A stretch of 64,000 nt of DNA from Saccharothrix syringae (GCF_009498035.1 NZ_CP034550.1:9982001-10046000); one strand, 5' to 3'; positions 8,569 to 17,353 are shown, numbered from the stretch's first letter. Numbers and translations are program-made. Notes: generated by a model not told the origin, from the sequence alone.

Positions 8569-9131
8569 CGGCCTGGCGGCCGGGCTCGACCCCGGTGGCG
8601 CGGGATTGGACCAGCCCGTCGACCCGGCGGCGCGGGGCGGGCCGCAGTCCGATCTCGTGGTCGGGTTGTCGTACTCGTCGGGGCTCTCGACCGGGGTGAT
8701 GACCGTCAGCCGGTGCGGCGGTGCGGCGTCGTTCACCTCCCCGGCTGCCGGGCGTGGGGCGGTGGAGGCGCGTCGTGGTCCGACGAGCGGAGCAACGGGC
8801 ACTCGAATGGCCGACGGCCGCACGGGTGACCGTGATGCGGTTCGCACCGATGTTCGTCGCTGGGCCGATCGGATCTGTCACGCAGAGTCCGCACGGGGGA
8901 GTGAAAAAGGCTTTCGGCTGGCGGGAATGGGCCTTTCGGCCCCTGCCATAGGGGTTGTTGCCAGGCAAAGCATGGATGCCCGGTCGCCGCCCGGCCCCTG
9001 TCCGAGCCCCGGCCGCACAACAGGCGCCCTCTGTTAACGGTTCGGCCCTGCCCCGCGATCCGACCGAGGCGCGAATCCCCAGCCAGGGTGGTGGCACTGC
9101 CTGTGCCTCGCCACGTCGAAACGAGGTACCC
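8569..9131. other. Intergenic/leader region before the RTX-like gene
   Basis: About 560 bp without a convincing gene on either strand. It holds a small hairpin at 8929-8942 (GGGCC, loop TTTC, GGCCC) and a 190-nt stretch up to the GTG start at 9132. Partly degenerate insertion-sequence material may account for its left half. I could not match the leader to a riboswitch class. Confidence 0.4.
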
Positions 9132-10430
9132 GTGCACAGCAAACTCTACAGACGATTAGTCGGCTCGGCCGGTGCCGTGGCCGCCGCCCTGGCCTTCGTG
9201 CTGGTCGGTGCGACACCGGGCTGGGCGGTCGCCCCGTCCAACGACGACTTCGCCAACGCCCAGGCCCACACGGGGGCGTTCACCGACAGCCAGAACACCG
9301 CGGACGCGACCACCGAGACCGGCGAGGACCGGGCGCTGAGCTGCATCTTCAACGGCAGCTTTCCCGACATCGGCAAGACGGTCTGGTACGGGCTGACGGT
9401 CGCCGACGGCACCGAGTTGACCGTGGACACGTTCGGTTCGAACTTCGACACGGTCCTGGTGGTCTACACCGGGGCCGACCTGTCGTCGTTGACCGAGGTC
9501 GCCTGCAACGACGATTCCGGCGGTTCCCAGTCCCGGGTGAGCTTCACGGCGAGTGGGTCGACCACGTACTGGATCCAGGCCGGCGGATACGTCTTCTCGT
9601 ACGGTGCCGAGTCCGGTGATCTGGACCTCAACGTCGCGGCGGGCCCGCCTCCGGGAGCGGACGTGTCGGTGTCGGTGGTCGATTCCCCCGACCCGGTGTC
9701 GCTGGGCGACAACGTCACCTACACCGCCACCGTGTCCAACGCCGGACCCGACACCGCGACCGGGGCCACCATGTCGAGCGGGCAGCTCACCGGCGACGCG
9801 TTGGGCATCGTGTCCGTCACCCCCAGCCAGGGCTCCTGCACCGTCAACGGCCCGAACGTGAGCTGCGCGCTGGGCGCGATCGCCGCCTCCGCCTCGGCCA
9901 CCGTGACCATCGTCGGCACCCCCGCCTCCACCAACACGATCTCCTTCAACTTCGGCGCGGGCAGCTCCGTTCAAGATCCGAACACGAGCAACAACAGCTA
10001 CCGGGTAACGACCACGGTGAACAACGCGCTGGGCTGCACCATCGTCGGCACCAACGGCAACGACACGATCACCGGCACCAACAGCGCGGACGTGATCTGC
10101 GCCCTGGGCGGCAACGACACCATCAACGGCCGCAACGGCAACGACACCATCTACGCCGGCGACGGCAACGACTCCAGCTACGGCGAGGACCTGCTCGGCC
10201 TGCTCGACAACGGCGCCGACACGATCTACGGCGGACCGGGCAACGACACCCTCGACGGCCAGAACGGCAACGACACCCTCATCGACCACGACGGCACCGA
10301 CAGCCTCTCCGGCGGCAACGGCAACGACAGCATCAACGTCCAGGACGGCGTGGGCGGCGACACCGCCAACGGCGGCCTGGGCACCGACACCTGCACCGTC
10401 GACACCGGAGACACCACCACCGGCTGCTGA
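9132..10430 (+). CDS. Secreted multidomain protein: PPC-like domain, DUF11 repeat and C-terminal RTX calcium-binding repeats
   Basis: 432 residues. A Sec signal peptide occupies about 1-32 (KLYRR, hydrophobic core, ATPGWA cleavage region). Residues 35-175 resemble bacterial pre-peptidase (PPC) beta-sandwich domains ([29 protein letters not shown]). Residues 180-295 are a DUF11/CARDB-like unit (ADVSVSVVDSPDPVSLGDNV, TATVSNAGPDTATGA). From about 300 on there are many nonapeptide repeats of the GGNGNDTI type, typical of parallel beta-roll calcium sites. No protease or lyase catalytic domain is seen. Likely an extracellular calcium-stabilised structural or adhesive protein. Start GTG chosen because it gives a clean signal peptide. 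Confidence 0.85.
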   Translation: MHSKLYRRLVGSAGAVAAALAFVLVGATPGWAVAPSNDDFANAQAHTGAFTDSQNTADATTETGEDRALSCIFNGSFPDIGKTVWYGLTVADGTELTVDTFGSNFDTVLVVYTGADLSSLTEVACNDDSGGSQSRVSFTASGSTTYWIQAGGYVFSYGAESGDLDLNVAAGPPPGADVSVSVVDSPDPVSLGDNVTYTATVSNAGPDTATGATMSSGQLTGDALGIVSVTPSQGSCTVNGPNVSCALGAIAASASATVTIVGTPASTNTISFNFGAGSSVQDPNTSNNSYRVTTTVNNALGCTIVGTNGNDTITGTNSADVICALGGNDTINGRNGNDTIYAGDGNDSSYGEDLLGLLDNGADTIYGGPGNDTLDGQNGNDTLIDHDGTDSLSGGNGNDSINVQDGVGGDTANGGLGTDTCTVDTGDTTTGC

Positions 10431-10624
10431 CACCGGCACACCGGACCACCTCCCGAACCCGCCGCGACGACGACCGCACACCCGGCCGCCGCCGCGGCGG
10501 CCCCCGCACCGGCCACGGCGACAGCCGACCACCCGGCCGCCGGATGACGAGATGCACGCCGATCTCAACGACAACCGTCGCCCGCACGTGACGACCACCG
10601 CCTGTCGTCACATCGGCAGAGCCA

Positions 10625-10966
10625 TCAAGGCTCCAGGTAGGCCGCCAGCGCCCCGCGCATCCGCCGCAACGCGTCGATCCGGTCGTCCAAACCGGCCAGC
10701 TCCCGGCTCAACGCGCCGCGCACCGCCGGACACAGCTCCAGCTCCGGCTGCTCCCCGCTGGCACACGGCAGCAGCTCCCGGATCACCTCGGTGCCCAGCC
10801 CCGCCGCCAGCAGCCCCCGGATGCGCCGCACCTCGCCCACCGCGTCGTCGGCGTAGGTGCGGTAGCCGTTGGGCCCGCGGCAACTGCTCAGCAGCCCTTG
10901 CTCCTCGTAGTACCGCAGCAGGCGCGGGCTCACGCCGGTCCGCCTCGACAACTCCCCGATCAGCAC
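10625..10966 (-). CDS. MerR-family transcriptional regulator
   Basis: 113 residues from GTG 10966 (VLIGELSRRTGVSPRLLRYY). The winged helix-turn-helix with the RRTGVSPRLLRYYEEQGLL signature occupies about 1-70, followed by a coiled-coil helix (LSRELAGLDDRIDALRRM). Two cysteines (LPCASG and LELCP) lie in the linker; whether they sense anything is unknown. It is divergent from an alpha/beta hydrolase gene; the shared 52-bp gap carries a 19-bp-spaced promoter with a central dyad, the classic MerR target. Co-regulation of the two genes is inferred. Confidence 0.88.
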   Translation of the reverse strand: MLIGELSRRTGVSPRLLRYYEEQGLLSSCRGPNGYRTYADDAVGEVRRIRGLLAAGLGTEVIRELLPCASGEQPELELCPAVRGALSRELAGLDDRIDALRRMRGALAAYLEP

Positions 10967-10980
10967 GCCGCCCCCAAGCC

Positions 10981-11011
10981 TTGACCTTGACACCGGTGTG
11001 AGTGCTTAACG
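10981..11011 (+). promoter_or_regulatory. MerR-type promoter with 19-bp spacer and central dyad
   Basis: TTGACC (10981-10986) and TTAACG (11006-11011) are separated by 19 bp. The spacer contains the perfect palindrome ACACCGGTGT at 10990-10999. MerR activators untwist such over-long spacers. Transcription would begin about 11018, next to the ATG at 11019, so the hydrolase mRNA may be leaderless. The palindrome also lies in front of the divergent merR gene. Confidence 0.65.
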
Positions 11012-11018
11012 TCGCGCC

Positions 11019-11783
11019 ATGACCGAACATTTCTCGCGCACCGTTCGCGGTTCCGGCCCCGGCCTGCTCCTCGCGCACGGCGGTGGCGGCGGCGTGGAGG
11101 CCAACTTCGGCCCGATCCTCGACGGCCTGGCCCGCACCCGGACCGCGGTCGGCGTCGACTACCCCGGCAGCGGCGCCACCCCGCGCGCCACCGGCCCGCT
11201 GTCCCTGGACGAGCTGGCCGACGAGCTGGTGCGCGCGGGCGTCGACAGCGGCCTGGAGGAGTTCGCGGTCCTCGGCTACTCGCTGGGCACGGCGGTCGCC
11301 GTCCGCGCCGCCACGCGCCACCCCGAGCGGGTCACCGCGCTCGTGCTGACCGCCGGGTTCGCCCGCCCGGACAACCGGATGCGCCTGGCGTGCGCCACGT
11401 GGGCCGGGCTCCTCGACGGCGACCGGGTGCTGCTGGCCCGGTTCCTGACGCTCGTCGCGACGGGCCGGACCCGCCTGGCCTCGCTCACGCCGGAGGAGCT
11501 GGAGGAGTCGGTGGCCGCGCTCGCCGCGTTCGTGCCGCCCGGCACCCCCGAGCAGGTCGCCCTGGTCGAGCGGGTCGACACGACGGCGGAACTCGCCTCG
11601 ATCCGGGTGCCGACGCTGGTCGTGGCGGCCACCGAGGACACCCTCGCCCCGCCCGAGCTGTCCCGGCAACTGGCCGACGGCATCCCCGGCGCCGAGCTGG
11701 TCGAGATCCGCTGCGGTCACCTGGTCGGCGCCGAGGCGCCCGACGAGTGGCTGCGCGCGATCGAGGAGTTCCTGGCGAAGTGA
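11019..11783 (+). CDS. Alpha/beta-fold hydrolase
   Basis: 254 residues. The nucleophile elbow is GYSLGTAV (serine near residue 88), the acid is probably the aspartate of AATEDTLAP, and the catalytic histidine is in IRCGHLVGAE near the C-terminus. The oxyanion-hole region is LLLAHGGGGG at about 17-26. The substrate cannot be read from sequence; esterase, lactonase or C-C hydrolase are all possible. It is divergent from and probably activated by the MerR protein. No ribosome site precedes the ATG, in line with a leaderless transcript. Confidence 0.87.
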   Translation: MTEHFSRTVRGSGPGLLLAHGGGGGVEANFGPILDGLARTRTAVGVDYPGSGATPRATGPLSLDELADELVRAGVDSGLEEFAVLGYSLGTAVAVRAATRHPERVTALVLTAGFARPDNRMRLACATWAGLLDGDRVLLARFLTLVATGRTRLASLTPEELEESVAALAAFVPPGTPEQVALVERVDTTAELASIRVPTLVVAATEDTLAPPELSRQLADGIPGAELVEIRCGHLVGAEAPDEWLRAIEEFLAK

Positions 11784-11790
11784 ACGCCGA

Positions 11791-11820
11791 GGGGCCCGCG
11801 CCTCGCGAAGCGCGGGCCCC
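11791..11820. terminator. Bidirectional hairpin between convergent genes
   Basis: An 11-bp perfect stem, GGGGCCCGCGC (11791-11801) with GCGCGGGCCCC (11810-11820), and an 8-nt loop lies between the convergent ends of the hydrolase and ABC transporter operons. There is no U-run, which is common in high-GC actinomycetes. Confidence 0.6.
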
Positions 11821-11833
11821 TGACGTCACACCG

Positions 11834-12718
11834 CTACAGCGACACGGTCTTGAGGAAGTCCGCCGCCACGTTCGCGATGGTCTGCTTGTCCACGTCGACC
11901 CGCTTGACCAGGTCGGCCAGCACCTCCGTGGTCAGCGCCGCGGACACCTTGTCCAGCGCGTCCTTGCCCTTGGCGTCCACCGCGTCCGACCGCAGCAGCG
12001 GCACCACGTTCTGCGCCGGGTACATGGTCTTCGGGTCCTCCAGCTCGACGAACCCGTTGGCCTTGATGTCGGCGGAGGTGGTGTAGAGGTTCGCCACCTG
12101 CACCTCGCCGTTCTTCAGCGCGTCCACGGTCAGCGGCCCGCCGGCGTCGGTGGTCTTGATCTCGGTGAACGTCACGCCGTACAGCTCCTGGACCTTCGCC
12201 TGCCAGCGCTGCGCCCACTCGCCGGCCGCGCCGAGCGCGTACTTGCCGGTGCCGAGGTCGGCGATCGACTTCACCCCGCCGTCCGCGGTGGCCTTGGTGA
12301 CCACCAGGACGTCCTTGTCCTCCGCCGCGGACTTCTCCAGCACCTCCAGGCCCGCCGGGGTCTTGGCCTTGAGCGCGGCGTAGACCTCCTCGGACTCGGT
12401 GGTGGTGTTGGCCTTGTCGAAGTAGTTGAGCAGGTTGCCGCTGTACTCCGGCACCACGCCGAGCGACTTGTCCTGCAACGCCTTGACCACCAGCTCGCGC
12501 GCGCCGATGCCGGCCCGCACCGACACGGTCGCGCCCGTCGCGCGCAGCGCGCCGGCGTAGATCTCGGCCAGGATCTTGTTCTCGGTGAAGTCGGCCGAGC
12601 CGACCACGACCTCACCCGCTCCGGCAGGCTGGTTCGCGCCGCTCAGGTCCTCCTGCGACCCGCACGCGGTGGCGACCAGCGCGGCCGCCGCGACGATGAC
12701 GGCCAACGTGCGCTTCAT
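11834..12718 (-). CDS. Glycine betaine/choline-type ABC transporter substrate-binding lipoprotein
   Basis: 294 residues, OpuAC/ProX type. A lipoprotein signal ends in VATAC (lipidated cysteine near residue 20). The family start VVVGSADFTENKILAEIYA and the segment GVVPEYSGNLLNYF are typical of quaternary-amine binding proteins of the OsmF/OpuCC group. It captures the substrate outside the membrane and hands it to the two permeases. ATG 12718 overlaps the stop of the upstream permease by 4 bp. The ligand (glycine betaine, choline, carnitine or ergothioneine) cannot be fixed by eye. Confidence 0.9.
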   Translation of the reverse strand: MKRTLAVIVAAAALVATACGSQEDLSGANQPAGAGEVVVGSADFTENKILAEIYAGALRATGATVSVRAGIGARELVVKALQDKSLGVVPEYSGNLLNYFDKANTTTESEEVYAALKAKTPAGLEVLEKSAAEDKDVLVVTKATADGGVKSIADLGTGKYALGAAGEWAQRWQAKVQELYGVTFTEIKTTDAGGPLTVDALKNGEVQVANLYTTSADIKANGFVELEDPKTMYPAQNVVPLLRSDAVDAKGKDALDKVSAALTTEVLADLVKRVDVDKQTIANVAADFLKTVSL

Positions 12719-13437
12719 CCCGTGCTTCCTCCCGATTCGGCGGCCACCGGCTTGTTCCGGCGCCGCGCCCGTGCTCCCGACTCCCTCAACCCGGCCGGGA
12801 CGACCAGCCTGCCCACGCCCGCGAGCAGCACGTCCAGCAGCACCGCGAGCAGCGCGATGAGCAGCGCGCCGCCGATGAACTGCCCGTAGTCCACCACCCG
12901 CAGCCCGTCCAGCAGCGGCCTGCCCAGCGTCTCGATGCCCACGTACGCGGCCACCGACGCGGTCGCGACGACCTGGAGCGTGGCGTTGCGCAGGCCGCCG
13001 AACAGCAGCGGCAGGGCGTTGGGCACCTCGACCCGCCACAGCCGCTGCGCGCCGGTCATGCCCATGCCGCGCGCGGCGTCCACCACGCCGCGGTCGACGT
13101 CCTGGATGCCCGCGTAGGTGCCGGCGAGGATGGGCGGGACGGCCAGCACGACCAGCGCGATCAGCACGCCGACCTCGCCGCCGCCCGCGACCAGGTACAG
13201 GAACGTCACCAGGCCCAGCGTGGGCAGCGCGCGCAGGGCGTTGCCGGTGCCCACCAGCAGCACGGCGCCGCGGCCGGTGTGCCCCACGTACAGGCCGACC
13301 GGCACCGCGATCAGCGACGCCCCGAGCACCGCGCCCAGGCAGTACAGCAGGTGGGTCCCGACGCGGACCGGGATCGACCTCGGCCCGCTCCAGTTGGCCG
13401 CGTCGACCAGCCACGCGAAGGCGTCCGCGAAGATCAC
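12715..13437 (-). CDS. Quaternary-amine ABC transporter permease
   Basis: 240 residues with about five membrane helices and the BPD permease EAA-like loop (GIQDVDRGVVDAARGMGMTG followed by QRLWRVEVPNALPLL). It resembles OpuCB/ProW-type permeases. The GTG start at 13437 overlaps the stop of the second permease by 4 bp. It pairs with that protein to form the membrane channel of the importer. Confidence 0.9.
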   Translation of the reverse strand: MIFADAFAWLVDAANWSGPRSIPVRVGTHLLYCLGAVLGASLIAVPVGLYVGHTGRGAVLLVGTGNALRALPTLGLVTFLYLVAGGGEVGVLIALVVLAVPPILAGTYAGIQDVDRGVVDAARGMGMTGAQRLWRVEVPNALPLLFGGLRNATLQVVATASVAAYVGIETLGRPLLDGLRVVDYGQFIGGALLIALLAVLLDVLLAGVGRLVVPAGLRESGARARRRNKPVAAESGGSTG

Positions 13438-14090
13438 CTGCCCACCACCGCCCACGGGGTCAGCCGGTTGCGCAGCAGCACCAGCAGCAGGTCGACCACG
13501 AGCGCGAGCACCAGGGTCAGCGCGATGCCGACGACGATCGGCGCGAGGTAGCGCTGGCGGAACCCGTCGGTGAACAGCGTGCCCAGGCCGCCGGCGCCGA
13601 TCAGCGCGCCGACGCTGACCAGGCTGATGTTGCTGACCGACCCGACCCGCACGCCCGCGGCGAGCACCGGCACGGCCAGCGGCAGCTCCACGGACAGGAA
13701 CCGGCGCACCGGCCGGAACCCCATCGCGGTGGCGGCGGCGGTGACGTGGGCGGGCACCGCGTCCAGCGCGTCGGCGACCGGCCGCACGAGCAGGGCGGTG
13801 GTGTAGACGGTGAGCGCGACGACCACGTTCACCGAGTCGAGCACCTTCGTGCCGATGACCGCCGGGATGATCGCGAACAGCGCCAGCGACGGGACCGTGT
13901 AGACCACGTTGGCCGTCACCCCCAGCACCGCCCGCACCGGGCGGAACCGGTGGCACAGCAGGCCGAGCGCGATCGCCAGCACCACCGACACCGCCAGCGG
14001 CACCAGCGACAGGTAGGCGTGGTCGAGCAGCATGTCCAGCAGGGCCGCGCGGGTGCCCGCGTCGGCCAGGTAGTCGAGGACCTCACCCAC
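13434..14090 (-). CDS. Quaternary-amine ABC transporter permease
   Basis: 218 residues, about six hydrophobic helices. The cytoplasmic coupling loop is visible as VPAHVTAAATAMGFRPVRRF followed by LSVELPLAVPVL, and SVGALIGAGGLGTLFTDGF is the conserved OpuCD-like segment. The GTG start at 14090 overlaps the end of the ATPase gene by 8 bp. Together with the 12715-13437 product it forms a heterodimeric membrane unit. Confidence 0.9.
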   Translation of the reverse strand: MGEVLDYLADAGTRAALLDMLLDHAYLSLVPLAVSVVLAIALGLLCHRFRPVRAVLGVTANVVYTVPSLALFAIIPAVIGTKVLDSVNVVVALTVYTTALLVRPVADALDAVPAHVTAAATAMGFRPVRRFLSVELPLAVPVLAAGVRVGSVSNISLVSVGALIGAGGLGTLFTDGFRQRYLAPIVVGIALTLVLALVVDLLLVLLRNRLTPWAVVGR

Positions 14091-15108
14091 GGCGGCGCTC
14101 GATCACGTCCAGCACCTGCCGCGCGGTGACCACGCCCGCCAGCCTGCCGTCGCCGTCCACGGCCACGCCCAGGCCCGACGGCGAGGACAGCGCGGCGTCC
14201 AGCGCGCCCCGCACCGGCGCGCCGACCTCGTAGAGCGAGCCGCCGGGCACGACCGCGCCGTCCGGCGCCACCCAGGACCGCGGCCGACGGTCGTCGTCCA
14301 GCACGAGCCGCCACCCGTCGCCGTCCGTCGGCGCCTCGCCGACCTCCACCCCGGAGGAGTCCACAAAGGACAGGCTGCGGTAGCCGCGGTCGCGGCCCAC
14401 GAAGCCGGCCACGAAGTCGTCGGCGGGGTGGGCCAGCAGCTCGGCGGGCGGCGCGTACTGCGCCAGCCTGCCGCCGACGCGCATCACGGCCACCTTCTCG
14501 CCGATGCGCACGGCCTCGTCGATGTCGTGCGTGACGAACACGATGGTCTTGGCCAGCTCGGCCTGCAGCCGCAGCAGCTCGTCCTGCAGGCCCTCGCGCA
14601 CCACCGGGTCGACCGCGCTGAACGGCTCGTCCATCAGCAGCACCGGCGGGTCCGCGGCCAGCGCCCGCGCCACGCCGACGCGCTGCTGCTGCCCGCCGGA
14701 GAGCTGCGCGGGGTAGCGCCTGCCCAGCTCCGCGGGCAGGCCGACGAGCTCCAGCAGCTCCGCGGCCCGGGTGCGCGCCGCCCGCCGGGTCCAGCCGGTG
14801 AGCAGCGGCACGGTGGCGACGTTGTCCAGCACGGTGCGGTGCGGGAACAGGCCGGCCTGCTGGATGACGTAGCCGATGCCGCGCCGCAGCTTCGGCGGGT
14901 CGACGCCCATCACGTCCGCGCCGTCCACCAGCACGGTGCCCGAGGTGGGGTCGATCATCCGGTTCACCATGCGCAGGGACGTGGTCTTGCCGCAGCCGGA
15001 CGGGCCGACGAACACGGTGATCGTGCCCGCCTCCACCACCAGCTCCAAGCCGTCGACCGCGACCGTCCCGTCGTCGAACCGCTTGGTCACGTCGCGGAAC
15101 TCGATCAC
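14083..15108 (-). CDS. Quaternary-amine ABC transporter ATP-binding protein with CBS-like C-terminus
   Basis: 341 residues, OpuCA/ProV type. Walker A is GPSGCGKTT (about residue 36), the Q-loop lies in GYVIQQAGLFPH, the signature is LSGGQQQRVGVARAL, Walker B is VLLMDEPFSAVD, and the switch histidine is in FVTHDIDEA. After residue 240 one CBS-like segment (VAVDGDGRLAGVVTARQVLD) remains; ProV/OpuA enzymes use tandem CBS domains to sense ionic strength. It is the first gene of the four-gene importer operon. Confidence 0.93.
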   Translation of the reverse strand: MIEFRDVTKRFDDGTVAVDGLELVVEAGTITVFVGPSGCGKTTSLRMVNRMIDPTSGTVLVDGADVMGVDPPKLRRGIGYVIQQAGLFPHRTVLDNVATVPLLTGWTRRAARTRAAELLELVGLPAELGRRYPAQLSGGQQQRVGVARALAADPPVLLMDEPFSAVDPVVREGLQDELLRLQAELAKTIVFVTHDIDEAVRIGEKVAVMRVGGRLAQYAPPAELLAHPADDFVAGFVGRDRGYRSLSFVDSSGVEVGEAPTDGDGWRLVLDDDRRPRSWVAPDGAVVPGGSLYEVGAPVRGALDAALSSPSGLGVAVDGDGRLAGVVTARQVLDVIERRRG

Positions 15109-15211
15109 CCGCGCTCCTCCTGCCAGGTCGGCCTAGGTGTCGATCGACCCTAGCCCGTCGCACCGACCGGGGCACGGCGTTCCAGGATTCGGTCAGTAGG
15201 CTGCACCGTTT

Positions 15212-16768
15212 GTGGCAACCGAACCAGTCCGCGCCCTGCTGAACGCCCGCGGCGTGCACGCCCGCAAGCTGCGCCGGGTGCTGGACCTGCTGGTCGAGGA
15301 CTGGCACCCGCTCGCCGAGCTGGTGCGGCTCCCCGCAGTGCCCAGGCGCACCGTGCAGGAGCTGCTGACCGCGATCGGTGACGACCTGGAGACCAGCGGT
15401 GACCGCCACCGCGTGGCACCGGCGAAGGCGGCCGACTACGCGGCGTTCGGCGCGCGCGAGGTCCTCGCCGACCCGCTGGCCGAACTCGTGCGGCAGCACC
15501 CCGAGCAGCTGCGGGCGATCGCGGCCGACATCGCCGACGTGCCCCCGCCGCTGGCCGCCCTGGACCACGTGCAGGCGACCGCGGAAACCGCGCTGCGCCG
15601 GGCGCTGTGGCTGGACGCCGGCTACGACCTGACCGGGCGGACGCTGCTGTGCCTGGGCGACCACGACCTGACGTCGCTGGCGGTGTGCGCGGTCAACCCG
15701 GAGGTCTCGGTCGTGGTGGTCGACGTGGACGACCGCCTGCTGGAGCACATCGACACGCGCGCCGCCGAGCGCGGCCGGCCGGTGCGCACCCTGCACGCCG
15801 ACTTCCGCTTCGGCCTGCCGCCCGCCGCGCTGGAGTCGGCGGACCTGGTGTTCAGCGACCCGCCGTACACCCCGGAGGGCATGGCCCTGTTCACCGGCCG
15901 CGCGATCGAGTGCCTGGCCGATCTGGGCACCGGCCGCGTCCTGCTGGCGCACGGCTTCAGCGACCGCACCCCCGCCCTGGGTTTGAAGGTCCAGCAGGAA
16001 CTGCAGAAGCTGGGCGTGGTCTTCGAGGCGATCCTGCCCGCGTTCCACCGGTTCGAGGGCGCGCAGGCCATCGGCAGCGCCGCCGACCTGTACGTGTGCA
16101 GGCCCACTCGCCGCACCACCGCCGCCCAGCCCAAGACCACCATCTACACCCACGGCCCGCAGTCGGTCGAGGCGACCGGCCCCGGCTCGCAGGCGCTGGC
16201 GGCGCTGGTCGACCTGGCACCCAGGCCCGAGTCCTCGCCACCGCCGAAGCCGCGCCAACCGGGCTGGGCCGAACCGGTCGGCAAGGGCGCCGCGTCACTG
16301 GCCGTGGACCTGTCCGGCGACCCCGGCCCGTGGCTGCTGCGCACGCTGCTGGCGTGCTCCCCGGGCCGGATGGCCGCGCTGGTGCCGAACAACCACCCGG
16401 ACGTGGCGTCCGAACGGGGACAGCGCGGGCTGGTGTCGTTGGTGGACACCAGGTTCAAGCTGAAGTTCCTCCGGTCCACCCCGGACGGCAAGCACTGCGT
16501 CGTGGTGGCCGACCAGGTGCTCGCCGGGACGCTGGACGCCGGTGGCCTGGCCGTGCGCGAGGTCCTGATGCGCGCCCACGGCAAGCTGGGCAACGTGTGG
16601 CGGGAGGCCCTGGTGACCGCGTCGCGGGGGCAGCTGACCAAGCGCGAGGCGCGCGACCGCGTCGCCGCGCACGCGACCGACGAGGACGACCTGGAGCTGA
16701 GGCTGATCGACCTGCCCCGGCACCGGATCGCGGCCCTGCTGCCGGCGGTCCGCGCCTCGGCGGGGTGA
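15212..16768 (+). CDS. Bis-aminopropyl spermidine synthase (BpsA)-family protein
   Basis: 518 residues. An N-terminal winged-helix-like part (about 1-75) precedes a Rossmann methyltransferase-like domain with LLCLGDHDLTSLAVCAV, an acidic VVVVDVDDRLLEHI strand, and the FSDPPYTPEG active-site loop. These match the BpsA/branched-chain polyamine synthase family known from thermophilic archaea and bacteria, where decarboxylated S-adenosylmethionine donates aminopropyl groups. A C-terminal region (about 360-518) is specific to actinobacterial members. The substrate in this mesophilic-looking host is unknown. Start GTG 15212. Confidence 0.75.
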   Translation: MATEPVRALLNARGVHARKLRRVLDLLVEDWHPLAELVRLPAVPRRTVQELLTAIGDDLETSGDRHRVAPAKAADYAAFGAREVLADPLAELVRQHPEQLRAIAADIADVPPPLAALDHVQATAETALRRALWLDAGYDLTGRTLLCLGDHDLTSLAVCAVNPEVSVVVVDVDDRLLEHIDTRAAERGRPVRTLHADFRFGLPPAALESADLVFSDPPYTPEGMALFTGRAIECLADLGTGRVLLAHGFSDRTPALGLKVQQELQKLGVVFEAILPAFHRFEGAQAIGSAADLYVCRPTRRTTAAQPKTTIYTHGPQSVEATGPGSQALAALVDLAPRPESSPPPKPRQPGWAEPVGKGAASLAVDLSGDPGPWLLRTLLACSPGRMAALVPNNHPDVASERGQRGLVSLVDTRFKLKFLRSTPDGKHCVVVADQVLAGTLDAGGLAVREVLMRAHGKLGNVWREALVTASRGQLTKREARDRVAAHATDEDDLELRLIDLPRHRIAALLPAVRASAG

Positions 16769-16774
16769 CGCCGG

Positions 16775-17353
16775 TCAGGACCGGCGTGGCGGCACCGGTT
16801 CGAGCGGCCGGGTGGCGGCGAAGGCGACGAAGCCCAGGGCCGCCAACAACGCCAACGGCAACCCCCAGGCGTACGTCGTCTTCGCCTCGGCCGCGTGATC
16901 CGGGGACAGCAGCCCGAACCGGTCGAACACGACGGAGACGCGGTCCCCCACCTTGTTCCTGGGGTGGTTGTGGTCGTCCAGGTACACGTCGTCGTAGCGC
17001 CGGTCACCGCATTGCAGCGAGTACCACATCTGGGTGTCGTACTTCGAGGTGTCGACCTCCTCCGCCCGGAGGACCTCGCACTCCGAGACCTGCCCGAACA
17101 CCGCCAGGTACACCGGGCGCCCCACAGCGCCGACGACGATCGCCATGCCGACCGAGATGACGAATCCCACCAGGACCACCCAGCCCTTGGTCCGCATCAT
17201 CCCGATCGCTACCACGAAGCCGATGCAACCCCCGATGAGACCGACGAACCCGATCCACTTGTACGACGAGTTTCCTATCGCGAACGGTATGCAGGTGACC
17301 TGCACGATCAAGCACAGCACGGCCGCCGCGGTGCTGTAACGCCTGCCCTTCAC
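16775..17353 (-). CDS. Predicted four-helix membrane protein, last gene of ESX-associated module 1
   Basis: 192 residues, family not recognised. Three hydrophobic helices in the first 90 residues (AAAVLCLIVQVTCIPFAIG, WIGFVGLIGGCIGFVVAIG, a third VLVGFVISVGMAIVVG), an extracytoplasmic domain of about 65 residues with two cysteines (SECEVLR and SLQCGDRR) that could form a disulfide, and a final helix near 165-182. The soluble domain resembles a small DUF3592-like beta fold. ATG 17353 overlaps the stop of the large ESX-associated gene by 4 bp, so it belongs to that operon. Confidence 0.7.
   Translation of the reverse strand: MKGRRYSTAAAVLCLIVQVTCIPFAIGNSSYKWIGFVGLIGGCIGFVVAIGMMRTKGWVVLVGFVISVGMAIVVGAVGRPVYLAVFGQVSECEVLRAEEVDTSKYDTQMWYSLQCGDRRYDDVYLDDHNHPRNKVGDRVSVVFDRFGLLSPDHAAEAKTTYAWGLPLALLAALGFVAFAATRPLEPVPPRRS

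Noticed and set aside
8080-8847. Minus-strand frame across the IS110 remnant and leader
   Set aside because: Composition is that of an antisense shadow; no motif or plausible start.
8850-9131. Possible ydaO (cyclic-di-AMP) or GEMM (cyclic-di-GMP) riboswitch before the RTX-like gene
   Set aside because: Words such as GCGAATCC and GGCAAAGC appear, but the conserved order and pairing of either class could not be reconstructed.
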